Assembly (NCBI RefSeq): GCF_001886815.1
Contig: NZ_CP018099.1
Span: 2,726,501 to 2,790,500 of the forward strand
DNA: 64,000 nt
Direction of reading: 5' to 3'
Origin: Caldithrix abyssi DSM 13497
GTDB taxonomy: Bacteria > Calditrichota > Calditrichia > Calditrichales > Calditrichaceae
In this document: in pieces, positions 54,028-63,129 of the stretch
Layout of the letters: the number at the start of each line of letters is the position of its first letter
Numbering within the stretch: the stretch's first letter is position 1
The notes under the pieces: generated by a model
Databases searched by the model: none
What the model was told of the DNA's origin: nothing
What the model saw: the letters and a program-made list of their open reading frames with translations, nothing else
Made by a program: the position numbers and the translations under genes

Positions 54028-56148
54028 TTAAATTAGGTTCCACTTTTTGCGTAAACTCCATTCCAGGGTGATTAAAGTAAGAATCAAAATCAACAGCCCC
54101 AGTTTGTACCACAGTTCCACTTCTTTTTTTTGACGGACGTACTGCTGTTTTCCGCTGACAATCTGTTGAACTGCGTTAAGAGAATCGGCCGGAATCATTC
54201 GTCCGTTGTTAATTAAGGCTAACTTCTTTAAAAAGAGCGTATCCGGTTTCAATTGAATCAACTCTTTATTGACGGGAATGATGATGAGGCTGGTGGAATC
54301 GCTGCCCCAGAATTCATTTTGTTGAAAACCGCGGGCTATAATTTTGTAATTGCCTTCGCGCACAGGAATAAACTCGGCGCTGAAATGACCGGCCTGGTCT
54401 TTTTGCACGGGCAGATTAAACGATTGATCTTCACCTTTCACCATTAGCGCCGCAGTTCCATCCTGAATGCTTTGCCCGCGACTATCTACCAACTGTATTT
54501 CAAGTTGAAATTTCTGACCGATGTTTCCTCTTTTTCGATCCACTTTTAAAAGCACCGGTTTAAACGGCGTCCGTTTACTTAACCAGCCGACTATTTTTTC
54601 AATAAAAACGGTATATCCGGCAGCCAGCCTCTCGTCGGGCTGCAACAAAAAGTGCCAGCGCCACAAGCCCAGGCCATTGATTACGACTGCTTTTAACTTT
54701 GTTTCGGATAAAAAAATGAGCGGAACGGCGCGTCCTCTTAAAATGGACTGGATCAAAAGCACATCTTTAGGCCCTGTTTGCAGGTTGGGATAAAAACTTT
54801 GGAGGGGAGGTACCATGCTCCAGAATTGTTGATTGCGGGCGCTCTCTTCAAACAAATTCAAAAAAGTTGCCGCCCCGGGAGAATTCACGGTAATCGGCGT
54901 TAACTCCCTTGCCGCCGATAATGGAGAAAAATTAAACCTTAAAAATTGACCGAAAATTTTTCGAAATCTTGAATTTGAAAACTGGCCGCCCGGCATAAGC
55001 AGGACATTCTGACGCGTTGTTTCCCAGCTCTTTCTTAATTGATCGATCAAAATTCCGGACGTATTTTTGCCGGGAAAATCGACAAATATCCATACATCCA
55101 TGCTGTCCAGATTCTGAAAGGCATCTTTAACAATAAATTTCCCGCGATTGTTTTCCACAAAGGTAAATGTTTTAAAGCGCGGAAATTTTTCAATGGCTAA
55201 TTTCAGGAATTTCAGATCATAGTTGGGATAAGCCGTAAAAAGCCCGACATTTTTACGCGATTTAAGGACTTCCTGTACAACATGAAAACGGTTGTTGGCG
55301 GTGTTTGCCTCCCCTTTTACCCGCTCAATTTCAAAGGTTAAATGATGTAGCCCAAGTTTATCTAATTTGTAGCTAAGCGGAACGCTATACCTACCGTTAC
55401 CCGGAGTTAACGTAATTCTTTTTTGAGCGAGCAATTTATTATCCATTTTGACTGTTAAAATAAGCGAAACAGCCTTCTTTAAATGTTCCGCTCCGATGAC
55501 GATATCTGCCTTAACCTCTTCGTTTCGGTAAACGGATGCAGGACTTTTAACCTCGCTGATAAAAACATCCGTCTGGCTTTGCGCCCTGCCCACGACCACG
55601 GTAAACACCTGGCTGCCTATTTTACGTGTTAGCGAGGGGATACGTCCTTCGGTAACCACGCCGTCGCTAACGATGATGGCCCTGTCCGGTTTCTGCTTTC
55701 GTATGGCATTGAACACTGCCTGAAAGTTGGTGGCCCCTTCCGATGGTTTAAGGCTGTCTGGATGGCTGAGCGGTTGGACGCTGGCATTGAAAGTAAACCA
55801 TTTGATCTCACTGGCTGGTTTTTTACTGACCAGGGCCTGCGCCACCTTTTCAACGCTTTCCCATCGCATCTTATCGCCGTCTTTTACGTTCATGGAGCGC
55901 GAATTGTCAAAAAAAACGGCGATTTTTTCAGCTTTTTCCTTCACAAAAATCAATTTGACCGCCGGCGTAAAAAAGATTAAAAAGAGTAAAAAGAAGACCA
56001 GGGCGCGCAGCATGAGCAAAACCCACCGCGCATATTCGGGGATGGGCGGATTGGTTTTTCTGTAAAAAAAATAGCTGACGGCAAAAGCCGCCGCAGCTGT
56101 AAGCAGCACAACAATAAAAGGAATATTAAATTGGATTAGTTCAGGCAT
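54028..56148 (-). CDS. Membrane-anchored von Willebrand factor A domain protein
   Basis: 706 residues. Two N-terminal membrane helices (IPFIVVLLTAAAAFAVSYFF and LLMLRALVFFLLFLIFF) lead to a VWA domain with the metal site DNSRSM and a later ATNFQAVFNAI and AIIVSDGVVTEG. The middle is a beta-rich periplasmic region, and a last helix (LGLLILILTLITLEWSL) lies at the C-terminus. The layout resembles BatA/B-type and glutamine amidotransferase-like VWA membrane proteins of FCB bacteria. Function unknown; protein interaction through the metal site is likely. It follows tsaD by about 80 bases on the same strand. Confidence 0.8.
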   Translation of the reverse strand: MPELIQFNIPFIVVLLTAAAAFAVSYFFYRKTNPPIPEYARWVLLMLRALVFFLLFLIFFTPAVKLIFVKEKAEKIAVFFDNSRSMNVKDGDKMRWESVEKVAQALVSKKPASEIKWFTFNASVQPLSHPDSLKPSEGATNFQAVFNAIRKQKPDRAIIVSDGVVTEGRIPSLTRKIGSQVFTVVVGRAQSQTDVFISEVKSPASVYRNEEVKADIVIGAEHLKKAVSLILTVKMDNKLLAQKRITLTPGNGRYSVPLSYKLDKLGLHHLTFEIERVKGEANTANNRFHVVQEVLKSRKNVGLFTAYPNYDLKFLKLAIEKFPRFKTFTFVENNRGKFIVKDAFQNLDSMDVWIFVDFPGKNTSGILIDQLRKSWETTRQNVLLMPGGQFSNSRFRKIFGQFLRFNFSPLSAARELTPITVNSPGAATFLNLFEESARNQQFWSMVPPLQSFYPNLQTGPKDVLLIQSILRGRAVPLIFLSETKLKAVVINGLGLWRWHFLLQPDERLAAGYTVFIEKIVGWLSKRTPFKPVLLKVDRKRGNIGQKFQLEIQLVDSRGQSIQDGTAALMVKGEDQSFNLPVQKDQAGHFSAEFIPVREGNYKIIARGFQQNEFWGSDSTSLIIIPVNKELIQLKPDTLFLKKLALINNGRMIPADSLNAVQQIVSGKQQYVRQKKEVELWYKLGLLILILTLITLEWSLRKKWNLI

Positions 56149-56228
56149 AAAATTTACCGTTCTTTAAAATTTAAAAAAGTAAAGGCGCATTGGACAAAGT
56201 GGCGTCTCTCCAACCACGGCAACAGGCT

Positions 56229-57248
56229 TTATTGCGTCGCTCCTATTTTGCCGGCCAGTTTTAATGCCGGATAAGCATTTAAGGTTAACGGCGATTTTTG
56301 TCCCCGACGCAAATATTCCAGGCCGGCGCGGGCAATCATGGCGGCGTTATCGGTGCAGTAGGCAAATTCCGGCAGGTAAAAGGCAAAGCCATTCTCGTCG
56401 CAGGCCTGTTTAAGCCAGGTGCGCAACAAAGAGTTAGCGGCCACGCCCCCTGCAATGGCCACCTGTCTGGCGCCAAATTCTTTTGCGGCGTTAATGGTTT
56501 TAATAATCAGCGGTTCAACCGCCGCTTTTTGATACGAAGCGCAAATATCTTTTAAATGTTCTTCTTTTTCCTTTTCTGACAATTTTTGCAAAAAAACCAA
56601 TAAGGCTGTTTTTAAACCGGAGTAACTGAAGTCAAACGGATTATCTTTGAGCATGGCTCTGGGAAAACGGTAATAGCTATCATCGCCTTCTCTGGCCAGC
56701 CTGTCAATTAAAGGCCCGCCCGGGTAGCCCAAACCGAGTAATTTAGCGCCTTTATCAAACGCTTCGCCAACGGCATCATCGCGCGTCTGGCCGATTATCC
56801 TGTATTTTAAATGATCTTCCATTAAAACTAGCTGCGTATGTCCGCCGGAAACAATTAAAAAGACGATGGGAAATTGAATTTGCTCCTGCGAGAGAATATT
56901 GCCGTAAATATGTCCTTCCATGTGATTGACGCCAATAAACGGTTTGCCCGTTGCCAGCGCAAGTCCTTTCACAAAATTAAGGCCCACCAATAAAGCGCCG
57001 ACCAGGCCGGGCCCGTAGGTAACCGCAAATCCGTCAATCCCATCCAGCGTCAGGTCGGCCTGCTCCAAAGCCTTTTCTACAATGGGAATGATCAGGCGAA
57101 TGTGCGCTCGCGACGCCAGTTCGGGCACCACGCCGCCAAACTGATTGTGGATTTCCTGCGATGAAATTACGTTGGCTAAAACTTGATTTCCGTCAATAAC
57201 GGCCGCGGAGGTTTCATCGCATGAAGTTTCAACGCCTAATATCTTCAT
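56229..57248 (-). CDS. tsaD: tRNA N6-adenosine threonylcarbamoyltransferase
   Basis: 339 residues, the normal size. Motifs are GVETSCDETSAAVIDG, GPGLVGALLVGLNFVKGLA, the metal-binding NHMEGHIYGN, VSGGHTQLVLMEDH and AIAGGVAANSLLR. TsaD transfers the threonylcarbamoyl group to A37 of ANN-reading tRNAs, together with TsaB and TsaE (not in this window). The ATG overlaps the YbbR-like gene stop by 4 bases, so it is translationally coupled in the mutM-DUF62-ybbR-tsaD operon. Confidence 0.97.
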   Translation of the reverse strand: MKILGVETSCDETSAAVIDGNQVLANVISSQEIHNQFGGVVPELASRAHIRLIIPIVEKALEQADLTLDGIDGFAVTYGPGLVGALLVGLNFVKGLALATGKPFIGVNHMEGHIYGNILSQEQIQFPIVFLIVSGGHTQLVLMEDHLKYRIIGQTRDDAVGEAFDKGAKLLGLGYPGGPLIDRLAREGDDSYYRFPRAMLKDNPFDFSYSGLKTALLVFLQKLSEKEKEEHLKDICASYQKAAVEPLIIKTINAAKEFGARQVAIAGGVAANSLLRTWLKQACDENGFAFYLPEFAYCTDNAAMIARAGLEYLRRGQKSPLTLNAYPALKLAGKIGATQ

Positions 57249-58198
57249 TGATTATGATCCTTCTTTTTTAACATTAAACGAAATGATTTAGGGCTAACCT
57301 GAACCACCGAAACGCCTTCGGGTAGTTCGATTTTCGGCACATAGTGATTACGGCCAATCCGATAGTCTTCATCGTAATTAAAAATAGCAGTGATTTGCCC
57401 CGGTTCAATGTCCTTTATCCGGCCTTCGCTGCCCTTAACGCGCACCGAAACCACCGGCGGAATGGGAAGCGGTTCAATATCTTTAGGAGCCCCGATAATT
57501 TGAATCGGAATGTTGTACAATTGCCGTTCAACAATTTGTTCAATCACAAATTTTACGGAAATTTGCCGCGGCGCAATCTCAACGATCTCCGGATACGGGG
57601 AAAAAAGATGCAGCCTTTCGCTAAACGGATAACGAACATTTTCCACCGTTATCGTTTCGCTTTCGATCTTTTCAATCTCATTAACCAGATTGGCCGGCCC
57701 CATGACCATCACCGAATCGGTTTCAGGCTCTACTCCGGTTAAACTGTAGCCCGGCATGGGTTTAATACGGTATTTTATCTGAACAGGCTTAAACACTTCT
57801 CGATATCGATCGACCTTTAAAGCCAGTTTTTTAGGCTCCAGTACGCCTTCTATGGTAATGCCCAGCTCCTGTCCCACATAAAATTGATTTTGATATTCGT
57901 TTAAATCAATTTCCATCGAATGATCAACCGAAGGCAGCTCCAGCCGGATAATTGGTTTGTAAAAATACAGGGCCAGCAAGGCGCGGCCTTTTCCACGCAG
58001 CTTCAGGCTAATGGTGCGAGGCGGCTGTTCGCTTAACACATATCCCTCCGCCAGACGCGTAATCTCAAACGGAAGGTTAACACGAATGGTGTACACCTTA
58101 TTCGTTGTTACCGCAGCCCAGAGCAGAAGCGCCAGAAAAAAGGAGCCCAGTAACGCCCGATAATCAGAATGTTTTAAATCCTTACCGAGTAACTTCAT
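57245..58198 (-). CDS. YbbR-like (CdaR) domain protein
   Basis: 317 residues with one N-terminal membrane helix (LLGSFFLALLLWAAVTTNKV) followed by about three YbbR repeats, each ending in Val/Pro-rich strands (VKIRYR-like: VQIKYRIKPMPGYSLTGVE, IQIIGAPKDIEPLPIPPVVS). YbbR/CdaR usually regulates the cyclic di-AMP synthase CdaA encoded beside it; no cdaA gene is present here, so a different partner or a distant gene is implied. Located between the SAM hydrolase-family gene and tsaD. Confidence 0.82.
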   Translation of the reverse strand: MKLLGKDLKHSDYRALLGSFFLALLLWAAVTTNKVYTIRVNLPFEITRLAEGYVLSEQPPRTISLKLRGKGRALLALYFYKPIIRLELPSVDHSMEIDLNEYQNQFYVGQELGITIEGVLEPKKLALKVDRYREVFKPVQIKYRIKPMPGYSLTGVEPETDSVMVMGPANLVNEIEKIESETITVENVRYPFSERLHLFSPYPEIVEIAPRQISVKFVIEQIVERQLYNIPIQIIGAPKDIEPLPIPPVVSVRVKGSEGRIKDIEPGQITAIFNYDEDYRIGRNHYVPKIELPEGVSVVQVSPKSFRLMLKKKDHNQ

Positions 58199-58224
58199 TG
58201 ATTCTCAATCACTTTACTAATTAT

Positions 58225-59013
58225 TTATGAGACGTCGGTTAATTCGATTACGGCCCGATCCTTCTCAGGATTAACGTTAAAAAAATCGGCAGCCCTTCCC
58301 TGTGTAAGCGCAATTTCCAGCATGTTTTGACTGTTCCACAACGCCAGCGGTTTGCCGGGCTCTTGCTGCGCGTAATATTCCAGAATCGTTTGACTGCTGA
58401 AAGTTTTGAAATTTACCAATTTTATGCTTTTTTTCCAATGTTTTAAATCTTCTCTGGAAAGAGCAAAAATGATGTTTCCAAAATGATCGACGGAAACAAT
58501 CGGAATTTTACAGATATTTCCCTGGCAGGCTAACTCTTTTTTATCATTGATGATCACCCGATCCAACGGGGCGCCAATTTCTTCCGGTTTAACGCCTTTT
58601 GCCAGCAGGGCGGCCGCCGGGGCAAAAATATCGCGGCCATGAAAGGTGCTGCTGTAACCTTCGGGATTGACCAGTTCCGGCAAAATTTCAAACGCCCGGT
58701 AGGCTTCCTTTTTTAATACAAAATCGAAAACGCCGTTATCCGGCCCTACAAAATGATAATTCATGGTCTGAATGATCAATGGTTTTCGTTCACTGCCAAC
58801 GCCGGGATCCACCACCACCAGATGAACGGTTCGGTCAGGAAAAGAATTGTAATAATTGAGCAGGCAATAGGCGGCCTGAGGAATATTAAAAGGCGGTATC
58901 TCATGCGTAACGTCCACAATCAGCGCATCTGGCGCCTCTTTCAGCAAAACGCCTTTGACGCTGCCCACATAACCGTCTTTGGTGCCAAAATCAGTCATAA
59001 AGGTTATGATCAT
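58225..59013 (-). CDS. SAM hydroxide adenosyltransferase (DUF62) family protein
   Basis: 262 residues with the family N-terminus ITFMTDFGTKDGYVGSVKGV and IVDVTHEIPPFNIPQAAYCL, then VVVDPGVGSERKPLII, FVGPDNGVFDFVL and STFHGRDIFAPAAALLAKG. Characterised members hydrolyse S-adenosylmethionine to adenosine and methionine using hydroxide, or act as fluorinases or chlorinases in a few actinomycetes; hydrolysis is the likely case. The ATG overlaps the mutM stop by 4 bases. Confidence 0.92.
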   Translation of the reverse strand: MIITFMTDFGTKDGYVGSVKGVLLKEAPDALIVDVTHEIPPFNIPQAAYCLLNYYNSFPDRTVHLVVVDPGVGSERKPLIIQTMNYHFVGPDNGVFDFVLKKEAYRAFEILPELVNPEGYSSTFHGRDIFAPAAALLAKGVKPEEIGAPLDRVIINDKKELACQGNICKIPIVSVDHFGNIIFALSREDLKHWKKSIKLVNFKTFSSQTILEYYAQQEPGKPLALWNSQNMLEIALTQGRAADFFNVNPEKDRAVIELTDVS

Positions 59014-59828
59014 TTACTCCCCCTCAATTTTTGACACTGCGGACAAAAATGGGTGCCTCTGCCCGCCACTTTTTTCTTTTCAATCAAAGCGCCGCATGCA
59101 AAGCAGGGCTTTCCGGCTCGCCTGTAAACTTTAAAATACAACTGATTTCTGCCCGGATTCCCATACGCATCCCGATAATCGGAAATGGTGCTGCCCATAT
59201 TTTCAACGGCTCTGTGTAAAATTTCCTGCACCGCTGTAAACAGTTTCCGCCCCTGGCCAGGGCTGATCTGGTCGCAGGTCTGCTCTGGATGGATTTTAGC
59301 CAGAAACAGGCTCTCATCGGTGTAAATATTGCCCAGACCGGCAATCCATTTTTGCGACATCAAAAAGGCCTTAACGCCCATTTTTCTGTTTTTCAGGTAA
59401 TCGTAAAAATGTTCAAAAGTCAAATGCGTATCCAGGGCGTCAATACCCACATTCTTCAAAACCTCTTCAACTTCCTTAACATGATAAATTCTTCCGAATT
59501 TGCGCATGTCTTCGAACAACAGACGGCTGCCATCCTTAAACTGGATCAGGCAACGAAGGTGCGGAAGATCGCTTAAATCGCCCTGGCCGTTACTTAATGA
59601 AAGGCGGCCCGTCATTCGCAAATGAACAATGAGGTAACTGCGATTTAATACAAGAATGATAAATTTGCCGCGCCGATCAATTTTTTGAATGATCTGCCCG
59701 GACAACGAAAGGCCTGCCTGATCGACAAATGTTTTTTGCCAGATTGCTTCCACCCTGTCAATGGTCTTGCCCACAATAAGCGGTCTCAGCTCTCTGACGA
59801 CAGTTTCTACCTCTGGTAATTCCGGCAT
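59010..59828 (-). CDS. mutM: Formamidopyrimidine-DNA glycosylase
   Basis: 272 residues. The catalytic N-terminus PELPEVETVVRELRPLI is intact (Pro2 nucleophile after Met removal, Glu3). The DNA-binding helix region and the C-terminal zinc finger CFACGALIEKKKVAGRGTHF followed by CPQC (four Cys) are present. It excises 8-oxoguanine and related lesions and cuts the abasic site. It is the first gene of the mutM-DUF62-ybbR-tsaD set, with a 4-base overlap to the next. Confidence 0.97.
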   Translation of the reverse strand: MPELPEVETVVRELRPLIVGKTIDRVEAIWQKTFVDQAGLSLSGQIIQKIDRRGKFIILVLNRSYLIVHLRMTGRLSLSNGQGDLSDLPHLRCLIQFKDGSRLLFEDMRKFGRIYHVKEVEEVLKNVGIDALDTHLTFEHFYDYLKNRKMGVKAFLMSQKWIAGLGNIYTDESLFLAKIHPEQTCDQISPGQGRKLFTAVQEILHRAVENMGSTISDYRDAYGNPGRNQLYFKVYRRAGKPCFACGALIEKKKVAGRGTHFCPQCQKLRGSK

Positions 59829-59945
59829 CCCTACCTTAGAGTTAAATAATTTTTAATGAAGCGCTTGCAAACAACGCCTTTAATAGCACAAATTTAAGAA
59901 CGATTGGGATTCATTCCAAAAATTGAATTCTGGGAAGACAAAAGG

Positions 59946-61241
59946 CTATTGCGACGCCCGTTGATTGATCAGTTCGCTGATGGTGGCAAATCGGTATCCC
60001 CGGCTTCTTAAAGAATCGATCAACGCAGGAAGCGCTAAATAAGGGAAATCGTTTTTGCGGTCTGTGCCCAGATGCATGAGGATGATTTTTCCGTTAAGGC
60101 CGGAATTTTTCTCCAGTTGTAAAAAATGTTCTAAAATTTGAGTGCTGCTGCGGTACAGGGTTTGAGTGCTGTCTTCCACCCAATCCAGCGCGTCGCATTT
60201 TGGCGACCAGGCGATCTGTTTGAAGCCGGCCTCGGCCGCCCAGCGCAGTATCTGCCGGTTGTATTCTCCAAACGGCGCCCGCCAGTAGGGGGCCAGACGT
60301 CGGCCGGTTAAAGCCATAAACAGGCTGTCCACTTTCAACAATTGCGAAATGACAAATTCTCTGCCGACATGAGCGCCGTTGTGGTGAAGACGATTCTGTT
60401 CGTAAGTGGTTAAATGGGGATGACTGTACGTGTGGTTGCCCACTTCGTGCCCGTCTTTGACCATTTGCATCACCACCTGCGGAAATTTTTCCAGAAATCT
60501 ACCGGTGATAAACATGGTGCAGCGCAGGCCTTTATCGCGTAAAATTTTCAGGATTTCTTGCGCCCCTCGATCGGAAGAGCCCGCGTCAAAGGTCAGGGCC
60601 ACCATGCGGGAATCGATGGCGCCCTGAATAAACGGACGGGCTAAAAATTCCAGCCGCGCCGAACGGTAAAAAATGTTCAGAGAATCCACCAGATGCGTGG
60701 CGCCATCGGCCTGATGCGCCCAGATGACAAATTTGTTATCGCCAAAAAGAAGCGGAATATCCTGGATTTGAATCTTGCCGCCTTGCCCGCTGGCAAAACG
60801 CATTAATTTTCCGTCGCGCCATACCGAAACGCTAAGCCCATCTGACACGCGCAGCGAAAGTCCAAACTTACCGTCGATGGGACGAAAGGTCGAATCCACA
60901 TAAAACCAGGCGGAATCTCTCTGTGTAACAGATTTAGATGTTGGCGGTTGTTGCCGAGTAATTTTTTTCAGGGAATCCAGTTTGTGGTTAAAATAGAAAA
61001 ATAAAAAAAGATTGGTAAGCAGAATGAGCGACGCCAGGAGGTAAATCTGCAAATTCGGTATTTTTTTTACCCGCAAAAAAAATTGACCGGCCTTCCACTT
61101 CACAAAACACCATCGTCCGCAAAAATAGTGGCGTTCCAGCTTCGAAATACACTCGGAACAAACGGGCGCATGGCAATGGTAACACCGCCGTGCGGTTAAA
61201 CGATCCGGATGATTTTTGCAGGGTTGTTTTGCGCGTGCCAT
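59946..61241 (-). CDS. B-box zinc finger, membrane helix and NodB polysaccharide deacetylase
   Basis: 431 residues. The first ~45 carry a B-box-like zinc finger (CKNHPDRLTARRCYHCHAPV, then CSECISKL and HYFCGRWC). A membrane helix (LQIYLLASLILLTNLFLFFY) follows. A beta domain (about 105-205) precedes a NodB deacetylase domain with MVALTFDAGSSDRGAQEIL, GHEVGNHTYSHPHLT, APYWRAPFGEYN and IILMHLGTDRK. NodB enzymes remove N- or O-acetyl groups from cell-surface sugars; motif 1 is TFDAG instead of TFDDG. The zinc finger would be cytoplasmic and the enzyme periplasmic. Substrate unknown. Confidence 0.88.
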   Translation of the reverse strand: MARAKQPCKNHPDRLTARRCYHCHAPVCSECISKLERHYFCGRWCFVKWKAGQFFLRVKKIPNLQIYLLASLILLTNLFLFFYFNHKLDSLKKITRQQPPTSKSVTQRDSAWFYVDSTFRPIDGKFGLSLRVSDGLSVSVWRDGKLMRFASGQGGKIQIQDIPLLFGDNKFVIWAHQADGATHLVDSLNIFYRSARLEFLARPFIQGAIDSRMVALTFDAGSSDRGAQEILKILRDKGLRCTMFITGRFLEKFPQVVMQMVKDGHEVGNHTYSHPHLTTYEQNRLHHNGAHVGREFVISQLLKVDSLFMALTGRRLAPYWRAPFGEYNRQILRWAAEAGFKQIAWSPKCDALDWVEDSTQTLYRSSTQILEHFLQLEKNSGLNGKIILMHLGTDRKNDFPYLALPALIDSLRSRGYRFATISELINQRASQ

Positions 61242-61410
61242 TTAATTTCTCATGGTTTGTTCGCCTTCAAAGCGCTGTTGGTTTTTAACTCCTGTGGCCA
61301 CTAAAAACGCCAGAAGGGCATCCGGTGTGCAAAGACGTTTTAATTATCCTTTTCAGATTCTCTGCGTCTTTTGTGCTTTTTTCTATTTAAAGCTTTGTTT
61401 AAAATACCCC

Positions 61411-62424
61411 TTATTCATCCTTACTGGCGTAATGTTTTTCGTAAAAGCGTTTGTATTCTTCCTGTTTTTCTTTAATGTGACGCCACCAGGTTTCATTCTC
61501 CACATACCAGTCGATGGTGTGTTTTAATCCTTCTTCCAGGCTCCATTTGGGTTCCCAGCCCAGAGCCCTGATCTTACTCGTGTCCACCGAATAGCGGCGA
61601 TCATGTCCCGGACGGTCTTTTACAGGCTTAATCAACGATTTCGGTTTACCCAGATAATCCAGAATAAAATGGGTGATGTAGATATTCTCGCGTTCATTTC
61701 CGGCGCCAATATTGTAAATTTCGCCGATCTTCCCCCGGTGTAAAACGACGTCGATTCCCGCGCAGTTGTCCTCCACGTAAATCCAATCGCGCACATTTTT
61801 CCCGTCGCCATAAAGTGGCAGCGGCTGATCGTCAATGGCATTGGTAACAAACAGCGGAATGAGCTTTTCCGGATACTGGTAAGGCCCGTAGTTGTTGGAA
61901 CTACGCGTAATCAAAACCGGCAAATCATAGGTCTTAAAATACGAACGCACCAGCAAGTCTCCGCCGGCTTTACTGGCCGAATAGGGACTGTTGGGCATTA
62001 AAGGGTCTGTCTCTTTAAATGAACCGTTTTCAATGGATCCGTACACCTCGTCGGTCGAGATGTGTAAAAATCGTTCAATGCCGTACTTTTTGGCGGCTTC
62101 CAGCAGTACAAAGGTACCGCGAATATCGGTATCAATAAAAGCGCCGGCCTCATGAATGGAGCGATCCACATGAGTTTCCGCGGCAAAATTGACCACGGCG
62201 TCCACATTACTCATCAAATTATCGACTACTTTTTCATCGCCAATGCTGCCATGGTAAAATAAATAGCGGGGATCTTTTTCCAGATCGGCCAGATTTTCGC
62301 GATTACCGGCGTAAGTCAGGGCGTCGAGTACAATGATCCGATAATCGGGATATTTGTTCAGCATATAACGCACAAAATTAGAGCCTATGAATCCTGCTCC
62401 ACCGGTTACCAGAATGGACTGCAT
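61411..62424 (-). CDS. rfbB: dTDP-glucose 4,6-dehydratase
   Basis: 337 residues of the extended short-chain dehydrogenase family. NAD-binding TGGAGFIGSNFVRYML, ISTDEVYGSIE, the catalytic YSASKAGGDLL and SNNYGPYQYPEKLIP are all present. The enzyme makes dTDP-4-keto-6-deoxyglucose, the precursor of rhamnose and other deoxysugars for surface polysaccharide. No rfbA, rfbC or rfbD follows; the gene stands alone between the deacetylase and the start of a repeat-rich region. Confidence 0.95.
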   Translation of the reverse strand: MQSILVTGGAGFIGSNFVRYMLNKYPDYRIIVLDALTYAGNRENLADLEKDPRYLFYHGSIGDEKVVDNLMSNVDAVVNFAAETHVDRSIHEAGAFIDTDIRGTFVLLEAAKKYGIERFLHISTDEVYGSIENGSFKETDPLMPNSPYSASKAGGDLLVRSYFKTYDLPVLITRSSNNYGPYQYPEKLIPLFVTNAIDDQPLPLYGDGKNVRDWIYVEDNCAGIDVVLHRGKIGEIYNIGAGNERENIYITHFILDYLGKPKSLIKPVKDRPGHDRRYSVDTSKIRALGWEPKWSLEEGLKHTIDWYVENETWWRHIKEKQEEYKRFYEKHYASKDE

Positions 62425-62647
62425 TTAGCTTCCTCCTTTACAGAAATAAATTTAAATTAGCGAAGATTTATTTACTTTGAATAAACCAAACCTCTTTTTG
62501 AATTTAGCGGAAAATTTAAAAAAGGGCAAAAAAATGAGCTCAATTAATGCGGGTGCTTAAAATTTTGTTAACGAGGAATTAATTTTTTAACTTACATACC
62601 GGATAAAAACAGGGATAAAGATATTCAAAACACAAACGAGGTAAACG

Positions 62648-63118
62648 ATGAATTTATTTAAAGCGCTCCCTTTTTTCTTTGTCGTATTTCTGACATTCGT
62701 TTCTTGTGAGGAAGACAAAGGCACAGATATTGACATCATCGAATATAACGATATAATCATCACGCTTGACAAGGGCACCTACAAGCCGGAAGAATCGGCT
62801 CACCTGACCATCCATAACAACACTGACAAGGATCTGGTGTTGCTCAATTGCGGAACCAGTCCGGGCTTTGATTTGCAAAAGCGCATTGTTGGCAAATGGA
62901 ACAATGTCTATTTACTGGAATGTCCGGCCATTGGCCTGCCCTTTGAAATTTTAGCCGGGGATAAAAAGGAATTTGACATTGCGCTGCCGCCCTTAACCTT
63001 AAAACCGTCTGAAGTGGAAGGCGAATATCGCTTGCTGCTGTGGTTAAAGGATAAGCAATCGGATCAATTTCTGGAGCAAAGCGAACGAGCAACCGACTCC
63101 TTTAGAATGACCAATTAA
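62648..63118 (+). CDS. Small exported lipoprotein, unknown
   Basis: 156 residues with a lipoprotein signal (FKALPFFFVVFLTFVSC) and then an acidic spacer (EEDKGTDIDI). The remainder looks like one immunoglobulin-like beta domain (ITLDKGTYKPEESAHLTIHN, SEVEGEYRLLLWLKDKQSD). No catalytic motif is seen. CGAGGTAAACG precedes the ATG. It is convergent with nothing and followed by palindrome clusters. I do not recognise the family. Confidence 0.72.
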   Translation: MNLFKALPFFFVVFLTFVSCEEDKGTDIDIIEYNDIIITLDKGTYKPEESAHLTIHNNTDKDLVLLNCGTSPGFDLQKRIVGKWNNVYLLECPAIGLPFEILAGDKKEFDIALPPLTLKPSEVEGEYRLLLWLKDKQSDQFLEQSERATDSFRMTN

Positions 63119-63129
63119 AGGCAGGATGT

